Counted from the first letter of the stretch, positions 9,194-18,238 are shown. The stretch: 34,130 bases of DNA from an uncultured Lachnospiraceae bacterium (GCA_947625875.1 CANQQG010000025.1:1-34130); one strand, 5' to 3'. Program-made: numbers and translations. The notes: a model not told the origin generated them from the sequence alone.

Positions 9194-9828
9194 TCTGTGA
9201 CAAAGTAAAGGACTGTATGGAACAAACAAAACACATAGAGTCTGAAAAAAAGAAGGGGAAGAAAAGGTTACAAAATGGAAAACAGCCCAGAGAAGATCGC
9301 TATCCGCAACCTCTGAGCTGCGCCCCTTGTGGTGACAATGAGAAGCAAAAAAAGTGCATTGATTTTTTAGATAAACGCTCCCAGATAAAATGTGTAGAAA
9401 AGGGGAAAACATATATTTTGGACCAAAGTAAAGAGTGTCCGCGCCATGAAATAATAAAATTTTTTGTAGATAAAGGGATCATAACGGAGCCGGAGGCAAG
9501 CACGGTCTGTAAATGCGATAATGCGTTGCTGATTCGGGATTCTTTTGGTACTGTAGTTTTGGTGGAGCTGAAAGGTGGAGATGTACATCATGCTATCAAA
9601 CAGTTATCTAAAACTTTATTTCAGGAGCAATTATATCCTGCGTGGAGTAGTCAGAAGAGAGTATTTGGGCGAGTGGTATGTAAATCCACTCCGCCAAGAA
9701 TTTGGAATACAGATGAGTGCATGGATTTGAAAGAGACCTTTCTTTCACTTAATGGAAATTTGAAGATTGCAGAAGAAATTATGGTGGAAAAGTATAATGA
9801 GCTGGGGCAACGGGAATTGAATAGTTAG
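9190..9828 (+). CDS. PD-(D/E)XK-nuclease-like partner of the BREX-embedded ATPase
   Basis: This 212-residue protein shares ATGA with the ATPase stop, so it is translationally coupled. The first ~60 residues are basic and Cys-containing (C44, C47, C56). The core reads KCDNALLIRDSFGTVVLVELKG from C109, giving the order Asp110 - strand - Glu126-x-Lys128, followed by DVHHAIKQL with a helical Gln138. That layout matches the D-(D/E)xK core and motif IV of the PD-(D/E)XK nuclease fold. His86 in KECPRHEIIKF lies in the position of an upstream helix. I infer a DNA- or RNA-cleaving effector controlled by the neighbouring ATPase. No family name can be given from sequence alone, and a non-catalytic role is possible. 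Confidence 0.7.
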   Translation: MICDKVKDCMEQTKHIESEKKKGKKRLQNGKQPREDRYPQPLSCAPCGDNEKQKKCIDFLDKRSQIKCVEKGKTYILDQSKECPRHEIIKFFVDKGIITEPEASTVCKCDNALLIRDSFGTVVLVELKGGDVHHAIKQLSKTLFQEQLYPAWSSQKRVFGRVVCKSTPPRIWNTDECMDLKETFLSLNGNLKIAEEIMVEKYNELGQRELNS

Positions 9829-9863
9829 TAAGGAATGGGAGGATAAATTCCGGAGGACAAATC

Positions 9864-12800
9864 ATGGATAAAAATGCGATTAAGAAATATGCGGTATGGG
9901 CACGTAAAGAACTGATTGCCCGTGTTACACAAAAGGCAGAACACTATGAAATTACAGAGAAGAAAATTACCCCAGCGGATGCGGATAGTATTGGTGGGAG
10001 AGTCCTGACCACTGCTGAAAAGAAGCAGAGGGAGGCTTTGGTTGCAAAAATTAATCAAGATGGATTTGAGCAGGTGATGGAAGAAGTTGCTTATACCTGG
10101 TTCAATAGGTTTACTGCGCTTCGCTTTATGGAAGTAAATAATTATCTTCCAAGTCATACAAGGGTATTTACAAATGAGGTAGGGGAATTCAAACCGCAGA
10201 TTTTAGCGGATGCCATTCAATTGGAACTGGATGGATTAGATATGGATAAAGTGTATCAGTTGAAAGACGCAAGTAAGACAGAAGAATTGTATAAGTATCT
10301 TCTTATTATCCAGTGTAATGCTTTGAGTGATATCTTACCGGGAATGTTTCAGAGAATCAATGATTTCAGTGAATTGTTGATTCCTGATTGTTTACTTCGT
10401 GATGGAAGCGTTATTGAACAAATGATTTCCGTTATACCGGCTGAAGATTGGTTAGATCAAGTACAAATAATAGGATGGTTATATCAGTATTATATTAGTG
10501 ATCCAAAGGACACCTTGATAAATGCAAAAAAACAGTATAAAGATATTGATATTCCGTTTGTCACACAAATCTTTACGTCAGATTGGATTGTGCAATATAT
10601 GGTGCAGAACAGTTTGGGACGTTCGTGGATTAATTGTACTGGAAGTAATTATTCAAAATATGGGTGGGAGTACTATCTGACAGGAAAGCATCCTATCAAT
10701 GAAACATCAAAGATCAATCCTACAAACATTAAGGTGGTTGATCCATGCATGGGTTCTGGGCATATAATCGCCTATGTATTTGATGTACTAATGGATATGT
10801 ATGAAGACGAAGGATATAGCCAGAGAGAAGCAGCAGAACTAATTTTGGAGAATAACATCTACGGGATGGATATATCGGAGAGAGCTTATCAATTAGCATA
10901 TTTCTCATTAATGATGAAAGCACGAAAATATAGCAGAACTGTATTTAGAAAAAAGATTCATCCTCATTTGTATTTGTTAAAGGATATAGATGCATTTGGA
11001 AAAGAGCTAACTGATTTTATTTCTGATGGGAATGAGGGGATAAAGGAAATTCTCCATAAAATAGAAAATGGATTAAAAGGGTTAGGCCAGTATGGTAGTT
11101 TGATTACTACTGAGCGGTGTAACTATCAGGCTGTATTGGATCGAATTACAGAGATATATAACAATACATATGATGATCTTATCAGCCAGGCCTATCAAGA
11201 AGATGCATGTGGAAGAGTGAAAAATGCTGTAGAAATAAGTATTGCTTTATCTATGCAGTATGATGCAGTTATTACGAATCCTCCCTATGTAGGAAATAAA
11301 TTTCTGCCTAATAACATGAGGGCGTACATTGAAAGTAATTATAAAGAATATAAAAGTGATATTTTTGCTGCTTTTGTTGTAAGAGTTATTGAAATGTGCA
11401 AGCAAGACGGTCATATTGGAATGCTTACACCTTATGTGTGGATGTTTATAAGTACATATGAGGCGTTGAGAGATATGGTGCTTTACAAAACAGAGATAAC
11501 ATCTCTTGTACAGCTTGAATATAATGCATTTGAAGCAGCGTGTGTGCCAGTATGTAGTTTTACATTAAGAAAAAAGATGGGAGAAAAGAGTTCAGGCGAG
11601 TATGTACGGCTTTCTGATTTTAGAGGAGCAGAAATACAGGGACCAAAAGTGAAAGAAGCTGTTCAAAATCCAGATTGTGGTTTTAGATATACTATGAATC
11701 AAAATGAATATGAGTTGCTTCCGGGAACACCAATAGCCTATTGGATTGATAAAAAAATTATCGACTGTTTTAAGAATGGAAAAAGAATGGATACCTTTGC
11801 TTTCCCAAAACAAGGGCTTGCAACAGCTGATAACAATAGATTTTTGAGACTTTGGTATGAGGTGGATATTAATCGTATTGGCTTTAATTTTTCAAACGGA
11901 GAAAAGGCGGCAAATTCTTTGTATAAATGGTTCCCATATAATAAGGGCGGCGGATATAAAAAATGGTATGGAAATAACGAGTATGTTATAAATTGGGAGA
12001 ATGATGGCTTAGAACTGAGAAACTTTAAAGGAAGCGTGATTAGGAGTCCACAATATTATTTTAGAAAAGGAATCTCTTGGTGTAAAATAACAAGTAGTAA
12101 TTTTTCGATGAGGTACATTCCAAATGGATTCTTATTTGATGTGGCTGGATGTACTTTGTTTTTGGATGATAATGATATTTTCTATATCCTCGGATTTATG
12201 AATTCTAAGATTAACGCATATTTGCTTGCTTTAATTAGCCCAACATTGAATTTCGAAGTAGGACATATAGGAAGCCTTCCGGTCATATTTGAGGAAAGAC
12301 GGCGCCAGGAAATTGAAAAGTTGGTCGAAGAAAATATAAGGCTTTGTAAAGATGATTGGGATTCATATGAAAACAGTTGGGATTTTACAAAAAATCCTTT
12401 GATTGGTTATGGCAAAGGAAGACTTGCAGACAATTACTGCAAATATAAAGAGAGAAAAGAAAAAGATTTTCAGAAATTGAAAGAAAATGAGGAGAGACTT
12501 AATCAGCTTTTTGCGGAAATATATTCTGCAACTAATGTAATAGATTCAATAGTATCTGATGAAGAAATAATTATTGGACGAGCTGATTACTGTGCAGATA
12601 TGAAATCGTTGATATCCTATGGTGTAGGGTGCATGTTTGGACGATATTCACTTGATGTAGATGGATTGGCTTATGCGGGAGGAGTTTGGGATATTTCAAA
12701 GTATAAATCTTTCATTCCTGATATAGATGCAATTATACCCATTTGTGATGATGAATACTTTGGAGACGATATTGTTAGCAGATTTGTCGATTTCATTAGT

Positions 12801-13313
12801 GAAGCTTTTGGGGAAAAAGACTTGGAAGAAAATCTCTTATTTATAGTCAGACCACTTGGCTATAATGGAACTTCGAGACAGATATTGAGGCAATATTTTT
12901 TGAATGATTTTTATAATGATCATTGCAATTTGTATACATCACGCGGCGCAGGAAAGCGACCAATATATTGGCTATTTGATTCTGGGAAAAAGAATGGATT
13001 TAAGTGCTTAGTATATATGCACCGCTATCAGCCGGATACGATTGCCCGTATCCGTACAGACTATGTTCACGAGCAGCAGAGCCGTTACCGCACTGCTATT
13101 GCGGATTTGGAGCAGCGCATCAACGGTGCATCAACTTCCGAGCGTGTGAAGCTGAACAAGCAGCTTCAGAAATTACAGGCGCAGGCAGCGGAACTTAGGG
13201 AATATGAAGAAAAAATCCATCACCTTGCCGATCAGATGATTAGCATTGATTTGGATGATGGGGTAAAGCATAATTATGAGATTTTCAAGGATGTGTTGGC
13301 GAAGATAAAGTGA
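9864..13313 (+). CDS. pglX: BREX adenine-specific DNA methyltransferase PglX
   Basis: This 1149-residue protein has SAM-binding motif I DPCMGSGH at residues 293-300 and catalytic motif IV NPPY at 472-475, marking an N6-adenine methyltransferase. The N-terminus MDKNAIKKYAVWARKELI is typical of type 1 PglX. The target-recognition region follows motif IV (about 550-900). The C-terminal coiled region (EQQSRYRTAIADLEQRI) matches PglX tails. PglX marks self DNA at one strand of a non-palindromic site; phage DNA without the mark is excluded. The start has GGAGGAC at good spacing. Most of the gene is AT-rich (about 32% GC in a sample), but from about 12,940 GC rises to 53-57%, indicating a recombination joint. 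Confidence 0.96.
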   Translation: MDKNAIKKYAVWARKELIARVTQKAEHYEITEKKITPADADSIGGRVLTTAEKKQREALVAKINQDGFEQVMEEVAYTWFNRFTALRFMEVNNYLPSHTRVFTNEVGEFKPQILADAIQLELDGLDMDKVYQLKDASKTEELYKYLLIIQCNALSDILPGMFQRINDFSELLIPDCLLRDGSVIEQMISVIPAEDWLDQVQIIGWLYQYYISDPKDTLINAKKQYKDIDIPFVTQIFTSDWIVQYMVQNSLGRSWINCTGSNYSKYGWEYYLTGKHPINETSKINPTNIKVVDPCMGSGHIIAYVFDVLMDMYEDEGYSQREAAELILENNIYGMDISERAYQLAYFSLMMKARKYSRTVFRKKIHPHLYLLKDIDAFGKELTDFISDGNEGIKEILHKIENGLKGLGQYGSLITTERCNYQAVLDRITEIYNNTYDDLISQAYQEDACGRVKNAVEISIALSMQYDAVITNPPYVGNKFLPNNMRAYIESNYKEYKSDIFAAFVVRVIEMCKQDGHIGMLTPYVWMFISTYEALRDMVLYKTEITSLVQLEYNAFEAACVPVCSFTLRKKMGEKSSGEYVRLSDFRGAEIQGPKVKEAVQNPDCGFRYTMNQNEYELLPGTPIAYWIDKKIIDCFKNGKRMDTFAFPKQGLATADNNRFLRLWYEVDINRIGFNFSNGEKAANSLYKWFPYNKGGGYKKWYGNNEYVINWENDGLELRNFKGSVIRSPQYYFRKGISWCKITSSNFSMRYIPNGFLFDVAGCTLFLDDNDIFYILGFMNSKINAYLLALISPTLNFEVGHIGSLPVIFEERRRQEIEKLVEENIRLCKDDWDSYENSWDFTKNPLIGYGKGRLADNYCKYKERKEKDFQKLKENEERLNQLFAEIYSATNVIDSIVSDEEIIIGRADYCADMKSLISYGVGCMFGRYSLDVDGLAYAGGVWDISKYKSFIPDIDAIIPICDDEYFGDDIVSRFVDFISEAFGEKDLEENLLFIVRPLGYNGTSRQILRQYFLNDFYNDHCNLYTSRGAGKRPIYWLFDSGKKNGFKCLVYMHRYQPDTIARIRTDYVHEQQSRYRTAIADLEQRINGASTSERVKLNKQLQKLQAQAAELREYEEKIHHLADQMISIDLDDGVKHNYEIFKDVLAKIK

Positions 13314-13320
13314 GGTGCTT

Positions 13321-14229
13321 ATGAAAAATGTGTTTTTGGACTTTCTTCAGTATGAAGGGCTATATAAAAAAATTCAAATTACAGAAGAAAATATAGAGCA
13401 ATTAATAGAATTTATTGGTGGAGAATGCAAGATAAGTGTTTATTGTCCAGAATGCCGTGAGGAACGGGTGTTTTCGGCAGAATCTTTTCGGGTAAACCTT
13501 GATAATGGGTATATTTCAGGAGAGGTTTTTGTATATAATTTTCAATGCGAGTTAAAACGTGCGAATTTTGCAGAAGGCAATGATGGCGTAAAGGATGCTA
13601 AAGGTTGGATGCTTGAAAACTGGAGTAAATCTGAATTTCCGATCACATTGATGATCACGCTTTGCTGCGTGATGGATAGTACTCACAGATTGTACTATGT
13701 TATCCATGCCCATGAAAAGTATCTCATTAAGATTGGACAGTATCCCTCTATAGCGACATTATCATTCTCTGAATTGGATGAATATAAACATGTGATGAAT
13801 GGTTCTGTTAGAAAAGAATTCGGTACAGCTCTTGGGCTGTTCGCAAACGGTGTTGGTATTGGAGCGTATATATATCTGCGAAGGATATTTGAAACCATAT
13901 TATTGAAGGCTTCTGAGACAGCTATAGATGAAGGTAAAATTGAAAAGAAAGACTTCAATGAAGCAAAGGTTATTGATAAGATAAAAATGATCAAAGATGA
14001 ATTGCCAGAGGCAATAGTTGATAACCCATTTCTCTATGGCATTATCAGCAAAGGTGTTCATGAATTATCCGAAGAGGAATGTATTGAGTATTTCCCTGTC
14101 GTGAAAGATAGTATTTTACTCATTCTGAATCAGTGGGAGAAAAAGAGAAAAGAGATGGAGACAAAGAAAAGACTTAATGCATCGATTTCAAAAATTGCTT
14201 CGAAGGTAAAAAGTAGTGGAGGTGAATGA
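13321..14229 (+). CDS. Zinc-ribbon, HEPN/DUF4145-like protein inside BREX
   Basis: This 302-residue protein has a CPEC pair near residue 42 and another Cys (FQCELKR) about 35 residues on, suggesting an N-terminal zinc-ribbon-like knuckle. The C-terminal half is helical: YIYLRRIFETILLKASE, then YGIISKGVHELSEEEC and SILLILNQWEKKRKE. This pattern resembles DUF4145/HEPN-like proteins often found beside defence genes. I prefer ATG 13321 over GTG 13315, because the GTG lies in the apparent ribosome site GAGGTG. The start is 7 bases from the pglX stop, so it is in the operon. Composition is AT-rich like pglX. A regulatory or RNase role is inference; the classical HEPN RxxxxH motif is not evident. 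Confidence 0.6.
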   Translation: MKNVFLDFLQYEGLYKKIQITEENIEQLIEFIGGECKISVYCPECREERVFSAESFRVNLDNGYISGEVFVYNFQCELKRANFAEGNDGVKDAKGWMLENWSKSEFPITLMITLCCVMDSTHRLYYVIHAHEKYLIKIGQYPSIATLSFSELDEYKHVMNGSVRKEFGTALGLFANGVGIGAYIYLRRIFETILLKASETAIDEGKIEKKDFNEAKVIDKIKMIKDELPEAIVDNPFLYGIISKGVHELSEEECIEYFPVVKDSILLILNQWEKKRKEMETKKRLNASISKIASKVKSSGGE

Positions 14230-14230
14230 A

Positions 14231-14389
14231 GTGTTATATAACGTATATTGTGATGAAAGCTGTCATTTGCAAAAAGATAATTCACCGATAATGTTTTTTG
14301 GCGCGATGTATATTCTAAAAGAAAAAAGGACAAATATATACGGATATCCGCACCATAAAAGAGAAACATGGATTGAGCAATTATTTTGA
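14231..14389 (+). pseudogene. DUF3800 protein, truncated N-terminal stub
   Basis: A 52-codon frame starts at GTG one base after the previous stop, behind GGAGGTG. It reads LYNVYCDESCHLQKD...IMFFGAMYILKEKR, the conserved opening of DUF3800 proteins with the YxDES motif of a predicted RNase H-like fold. Full members are about 200-280 residues; here the frame stops after WIEQLF and unrelated non-coding sequence follows. The rest was apparently lost by deletion. Its tight spacing suggests it once formed a pair with the upstream zinc-ribbon gene. Confidence 0.72.
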
Positions 14390-14421
14390 TTACCTAAATT
14401 ACATAAGAATGGTTTCAAAAT

Positions 14422-14452
14422 AAAAAACCGGCAATCGCTATGCAAAAGCCGG
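14422..14452 (-). terminator. Minus-strand intrinsic terminator-like hairpin
   Basis: CCGGC and GCCGG are separated by 15 bases. Read on the minus strand the hairpin is followed by TTTTTT, the form of an intrinsic terminator. No minus-strand gene lies next to it, so it may be left over from the deleted sequence after the DUF3800 stub. The rest of 14390-14559 shows only the pglZ ribosome site. Confidence 0.4.
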
Positions 14453-14559
14453 ATTCTCCTTCTAAACGTGTTAGATGAGTTGCTATCATTATATGCATGA
14501 AAGATGAAAATGTCAAGCTGTTGTGAAAAAAAGTTTGTAAAATATTAGGAGACTGAGGT

Positions 14560-17154
14560 ATGGATTTAGATAAGATCATACAGGAATTGAATCAGCGATT
14601 TGCAGCGCCTCTTCCGGAGTTTTACAAGCGCCGTATTGTATTCTGGTACGACGAAGACGGAGAATTCCAGGACAGGCTGGATGAAGTAACGCTAAATAAT
14701 GCAAAGCTGTTGATACTGACAGGCGCCAATAATTTTGCTGTGAAAAAACTGCTGTCAGTGGACGATACCACAAGCAACTATCTGGTATATTGTCCGCTGT
14801 CCTACGAGAAACCGGAAGACAACTGGCTTCTTGATATTGAATTGTATAGCGAAGAGTTCCGAGCGGATCTGATCTCTATCTGGATGGACGAGCTGGATAT
14901 TCCGCAGGCGTCGGCTATGCGTAAGCAGGTAAAGGAATATCGAAAATACTTCAATGCCAAGGCGCGCAGGGATAAGATTGCCAGTCAGAGCAAAGCGCCG
15001 ACGGTTCCGGTGCAGCTTCATATGGCAGTTATGGGAGCTTTGAGCGGATTGAAAGATGTTTCGCCTGCAGCAATCATGAAAGAAGTGTTAAAGGCCGGCC
15101 TGGATATCAATACGAACCCGCTGTACCGAGAGTTTGTTAATTATGGAGCCGATAAAGCGTTCTGGAGCATGGTACAGCAGGGAGCCGGTTATGATGCGGA
15201 CCAGAAGGACATTGCCCAGATGGCAACGCATCTGCTCCTCACGGCAGCCACAAGAACAATGCGTCTGGAATATCTGGCGGGACTTGACGGCTGGATTTCA
15301 TCACCGCATCAGGCGTTTTGTTATGACTTTATTTCCGACTGGCTGCATAGCGGCGATCAGGAGCAATTTTCGGAGATAGCCAAAACGGTAGAAGATGAAC
15401 GAAAGCTTCCTCAAAGGTTCATGAAGCTGGAAGTCAGTGATCTGGTAGATACAGAGATTTTCCCATGTTTGGATGAAGTGATCCTGATTAAGCTGATGAC
15501 GGAGATCAGCGACCATATCATTGATGTGGACGCAATCAGGAAAACGGTGGAAAAGCGCCGGACGACAGTGGGCTATGCACAGGTCAGGGATTACTATGAA
15601 GGAATCCTGCAGGTGGCCAATATGCAGGCATTTTATAAAGAGCATACGACAGGCTTCCATTCGGCAGAGGCAAAGAACGTATGGAAGGAATACACATCGG
15701 AGTATTACAGGATGGATACTTATTATCGCCTGTTCCATAAAAGCTACGGTGAGAGCCTGAAGTCTTATAATTCAGATCTTCATGACCTGTTCCGCTCTGT
15801 TATGGAAAAGGTGGAGGGATTGTACAAGAACTGGTTTCTGGGACAGCTTGGCGGAAACTGGTCTGCTGTGTGTTCAGAGGAATTGGCGAAATATGGACGG
15901 ATTCTGGAGGTGCCGCAGCAAGTGGACTTTTATAAGAACAGAATCCAGAATGCGGACAGCAGGGTGTTTGTCGTTATCTCTGATGCTCTGCGTTATGAGG
16001 TGGCAGCTTCACTGACAGAACAGCTTCGGAGAGAGACGCAGGCGGATGTAAAGCTTCAGGACGTCCAAGGAATCTTTCCGACGATCACAAAGTTTGGTAT
16101 GGCAGCGCTGCTACCGCATAACGAGCTGGAAGTCGAGCTGCATGGTGATGTTCTGAAGGTCATGGCGGATGGTGTATCCACGGATGCAGGATACCGAGAC
16201 AAAGTGCTGAAATCTGCAAGACCTAACAGCGTGGCAATCAAGTACAACGATCTGGTAAGTGCAAAGAGAGCTGACCGGAGCGCGCTGGTCAAGGGTATGG
16301 ATGTCGTGTATATCTACCACGATACCATTGATGTGGCGAGTCACACGGCGGATTCGATGGTGTTCCCTGCCTGTGATGAGGCGATTCAGGAACTGAAGAA
16401 CCTGACGAAAATCATTTGCAATGATTTTGGAGCAACACATATCCTGTTCACGGCGGATCACGGATTTCTTTATACATATAGTCCGCTGACGGAGGATGAT
16501 AAGATTGACAAGACGGGATTTGTCAATCGCATTGTGGAATATGGAAGACGTTTTGCTATTATGCAGAAAGCGGCTGATCCGGATTATCTGCAGAAGGTAC
16601 AGTTCCTTGAAGGCAAGTCTGAATATGACGCATTTGCGCCGAAGGAAAATGTACGGATAAAGATGAATGGCAGCGGGCTGAATTTTGTGCATGGCGGCAT
16701 CAGCCTGCAGGAGATGGTTGTCCCTGTGATTGATTATCATTTCCTGAGAAATCAGAATAAGCAATATCAGAGAAACCAAAAGAAATATGATACGAAGCCG
16801 GTAGAGGTAAGTCTTTTGTCAGCAACGCATAAGGTCAGCAATATGATTTTCTCACTGAATTTTTATCAGAAAGAGCCGGTGGGAGATAATCGTGAGGCGG
16901 CAACGTATCAGCTATATTTCACAGACAGCAATGGGAAACAGGTCAGCGATGTTGCAAAGATCATCGCAGATAAGACCAGTGACAACGGACAGGAGAGGAC
17001 CTTCCGGTGCAGCTTCAATTTGAAGTCGTTGAAATATGACAATAAGGAAATTTACTATCTTGTGATCGCCGATGCAGACGGTTTGGTTGTGGCTCGTGAA
17101 GAGTTCCAGATAGACATTGCTTTTGCGGTGGATGAGTTTGATTTCTTTAGTTAA
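14560..17154 (+). CDS. pglZ: BREX phosphatase-domain protein PglZ
   Basis: This 864-residue protein has the alkaline-phosphatase-like core in its second half: FVVISDALRYEVAASL with Asp475, IYHDTIDVASH with Asp588, and LFTADHGFLY with Asp633-His634. These are the expected metal-binding acidic and histidine residues of the PglZ superfamily. The N-terminus FYKRRIVFWYDEDGEFQD is the standard type A PglZ opening. PglZ is a core BREX protein that binds PglX and is needed for methylation and defence. TTAGGAGACTGAGGT precedes the ATG. GC in a sample is about 47%, like brxC and unlike pglX. Length and motifs are complete. Confidence 0.96.
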   Translation: MDLDKIIQELNQRFAAPLPEFYKRRIVFWYDEDGEFQDRLDEVTLNNAKLLILTGANNFAVKKLLSVDDTTSNYLVYCPLSYEKPEDNWLLDIELYSEEFRADLISIWMDELDIPQASAMRKQVKEYRKYFNAKARRDKIASQSKAPTVPVQLHMAVMGALSGLKDVSPAAIMKEVLKAGLDINTNPLYREFVNYGADKAFWSMVQQGAGYDADQKDIAQMATHLLLTAATRTMRLEYLAGLDGWISSPHQAFCYDFISDWLHSGDQEQFSEIAKTVEDERKLPQRFMKLEVSDLVDTEIFPCLDEVILIKLMTEISDHIIDVDAIRKTVEKRRTTVGYAQVRDYYEGILQVANMQAFYKEHTTGFHSAEAKNVWKEYTSEYYRMDTYYRLFHKSYGESLKSYNSDLHDLFRSVMEKVEGLYKNWFLGQLGGNWSAVCSEELAKYGRILEVPQQVDFYKNRIQNADSRVFVVISDALRYEVAASLTEQLRRETQADVKLQDVQGIFPTITKFGMAALLPHNELEVELHGDVLKVMADGVSTDAGYRDKVLKSARPNSVAIKYNDLVSAKRADRSALVKGMDVVYIYHDTIDVASHTADSMVFPACDEAIQELKNLTKIICNDFGATHILFTADHGFLYTYSPLTEDDKIDKTGFVNRIVEYGRRFAIMQKAADPDYLQKVQFLEGKSEYDAFAPKENVRIKMNGSGLNFVHGGISLQEMVVPVIDYHFLRNQNKQYQRNQKKYDTKPVEVSLLSATHKVSNMIFSLNFYQKEPVGDNREAATYQLYFTDSNGKQVSDVAKIIADKTSDNGQERTFRCSFNLKSLKYDNKEIYYLVIADADGLVVAREEFQIDIAFAVDEFDFFS

Positions 17155-17172
17155 GACGGAAGGAGAGTAAAG

Positions 17173-17557
17173 GTGGAACTAATTGCAGAAGATAAGCGCG
17201 AAGTAATCAAAAAGAAACTCCGTCAAAGCTTTGATGGCAAGATAGTCCGCAAGGACCTGACGAAGAAAATCAAGGAAGGCGCAAACGTGCCGGTCTATGA
17301 GCTGGAATTATGATCGGTTGCTGTGCGGTGGTATATGGTGTATTGTTCAACTGGATTATGAGTATGTGGAAGAGGAAAAGAAGAATGGTATGCCGGTACA
17401 GATCCGGAAGCTGACGCCGATACAGATGCCGCATGTGGAGCTTGAAGAATTGAAGGAAGGCCGCAAACAGTTTACAGAGGATGTGTTGTGGATCGTAAGT
17501 ATCCATGAATTGAAGGAGAAAGGCTATGTGCCATGCGAAAATAGGAGGAAATGCAAG
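17173..17557 (+). pseudogene. brxL: BrxL remnant, internally deleted and truncated
   Basis: A GTG start behind GGAGAG gives 46 residues (ELIAEDKREVIKKKLRQSF, then KIVRKDLTKKIKEG, NVPVYELE), the N-terminal block of BrxL, before a TGA. A second BrxL block continues in another frame from about 17312: YDRLLCGGIWCIVQLDYEY, IRKLTPIQMPHVELEEL and EGRKQFTED, the conserved part just before the EWxDLL region. Between them an estimated 60-80 residues are missing. After FTED the Lon-like AAA+ ATPase and protease parts (about 500 residues) are absent. Full BrxL is about 680 residues. The gene cannot make a working BrxL. Confidence 0.85.
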
Positions 17558-18238
17558 ATGAATCAAATCGAACAAATCAGAGCGCGACATTCTGTCAGGA
17601 ATTATCTCGACAAACCGATTGAAATGGAAAAAGTGGAGCGGTTGAAGGAAAAAATTGAGGAGTGTAATGCAGCAGGCAATCTCCATATGCAGTTTTGTCC
17701 GGACGCAGGGAAGACCTTCAACAGGGCATTGAACCGCTTTATGGGACTCGGCAGCGCACCGAGCGTAATCGCCTGCGTTGGACGGGATGACGATTCTGTG
17801 GAGGAGAGAATCGGATATTTCGGGGAACAGGTTGTGCTTTTGGCGCAGGAGCTCGGATTGAATACCTGTTGGGCCGGAACCTTCAATGCGAAAAATGTGC
17901 CGGCTGAGATAGAAAAAGATGAGCGGCTTGTCATTGTAATTGCCGTGGGATACGGTGCAGATCAGGGCAGGCCGCACAAGTCGAAGAAGCCGGAGAAGGT
18001 GATTGTTTCCGATGGAGAAAAACCATCGTGGTTTAATTTTGGAGTGGAGATGGCGCTCCTTGCTCCCACGGCGCTGAACCAGCAGAAATTTGAGATTGCC
18101 TTAAACGAGGACGGTTCCGTGGAAGTTACGGACAAGGGCGGATTGTTTAGCAAGGTCGACCTCGGAATCGTAAAATATCATTTTGAGGTCGGGGCGACTT
18201 ATGCGAAATCGCAAGGGGAAGAGCAATCCTGCGGATGA
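17558..18238 (+). CDS. Nitroreductase-family flavoprotein
   Basis: This 226-residue protein opens MNQIEQIRARHSVRNYLDKPIE, the FMN-binding RxSxRxY block of the nitroreductase superfamily. GYFGEQVVLLAQELGLNTCWAGTF and VIVIAVGYG match the later NADPH/FMN-binding motifs. It would bind FMN and reduce an unknown substrate with NAD(P)H in the cytoplasm. A strong AGGAGG 10 bases before ATG 17558 fixes the start, although the frame is open upstream into the brxL remnant. That frame continuity is accidental. The C-terminal KPSWFNFGVEMALLAPTALNQQKFE is typical of clostridial members. Length is normal. Confidence 0.88.
   Translation: MNQIEQIRARHSVRNYLDKPIEMEKVERLKEKIEECNAAGNLHMQFCPDAGKTFNRALNRFMGLGSAPSVIACVGRDDDSVEERIGYFGEQVVLLAQELGLNTCWAGTFNAKNVPAEIEKDERLVIVIAVGYGADQGRPHKSKKPEKVIVSDGEKPSWFNFGVEMALLAPTALNQQKFEIALNEDGSVEVTDKGGLFSKVDLGIVKYHFEVGATYAKSQGEEQSCG

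Noticed and set aside
7841..9828. PARIS (AriA-AriB) or Gabija identity for the ATPase pair
   Set aside because: The partner lacks a visible TOPRIM signature and a UvrD-like helicase is absent. The partner instead shows a D-ExK pattern.
2984..17557. DISARM or type 2 BREX (Pgl) instead of type 1 BREX
   Set aside because: BrxA, BrxB, type 1 BrxC and a BrxL remnant are present; there is no PglW kinase, PglY or DISARM helicase.
17297..18238. A single 313-codon frame suggesting a BrxL-nitroreductase fusion
   Set aside because: The nitroreductase has its own strong ribosome site and ATG at 17558, and the upstream part is a truncated BrxL piece without a proper start. The shared frame is chance.
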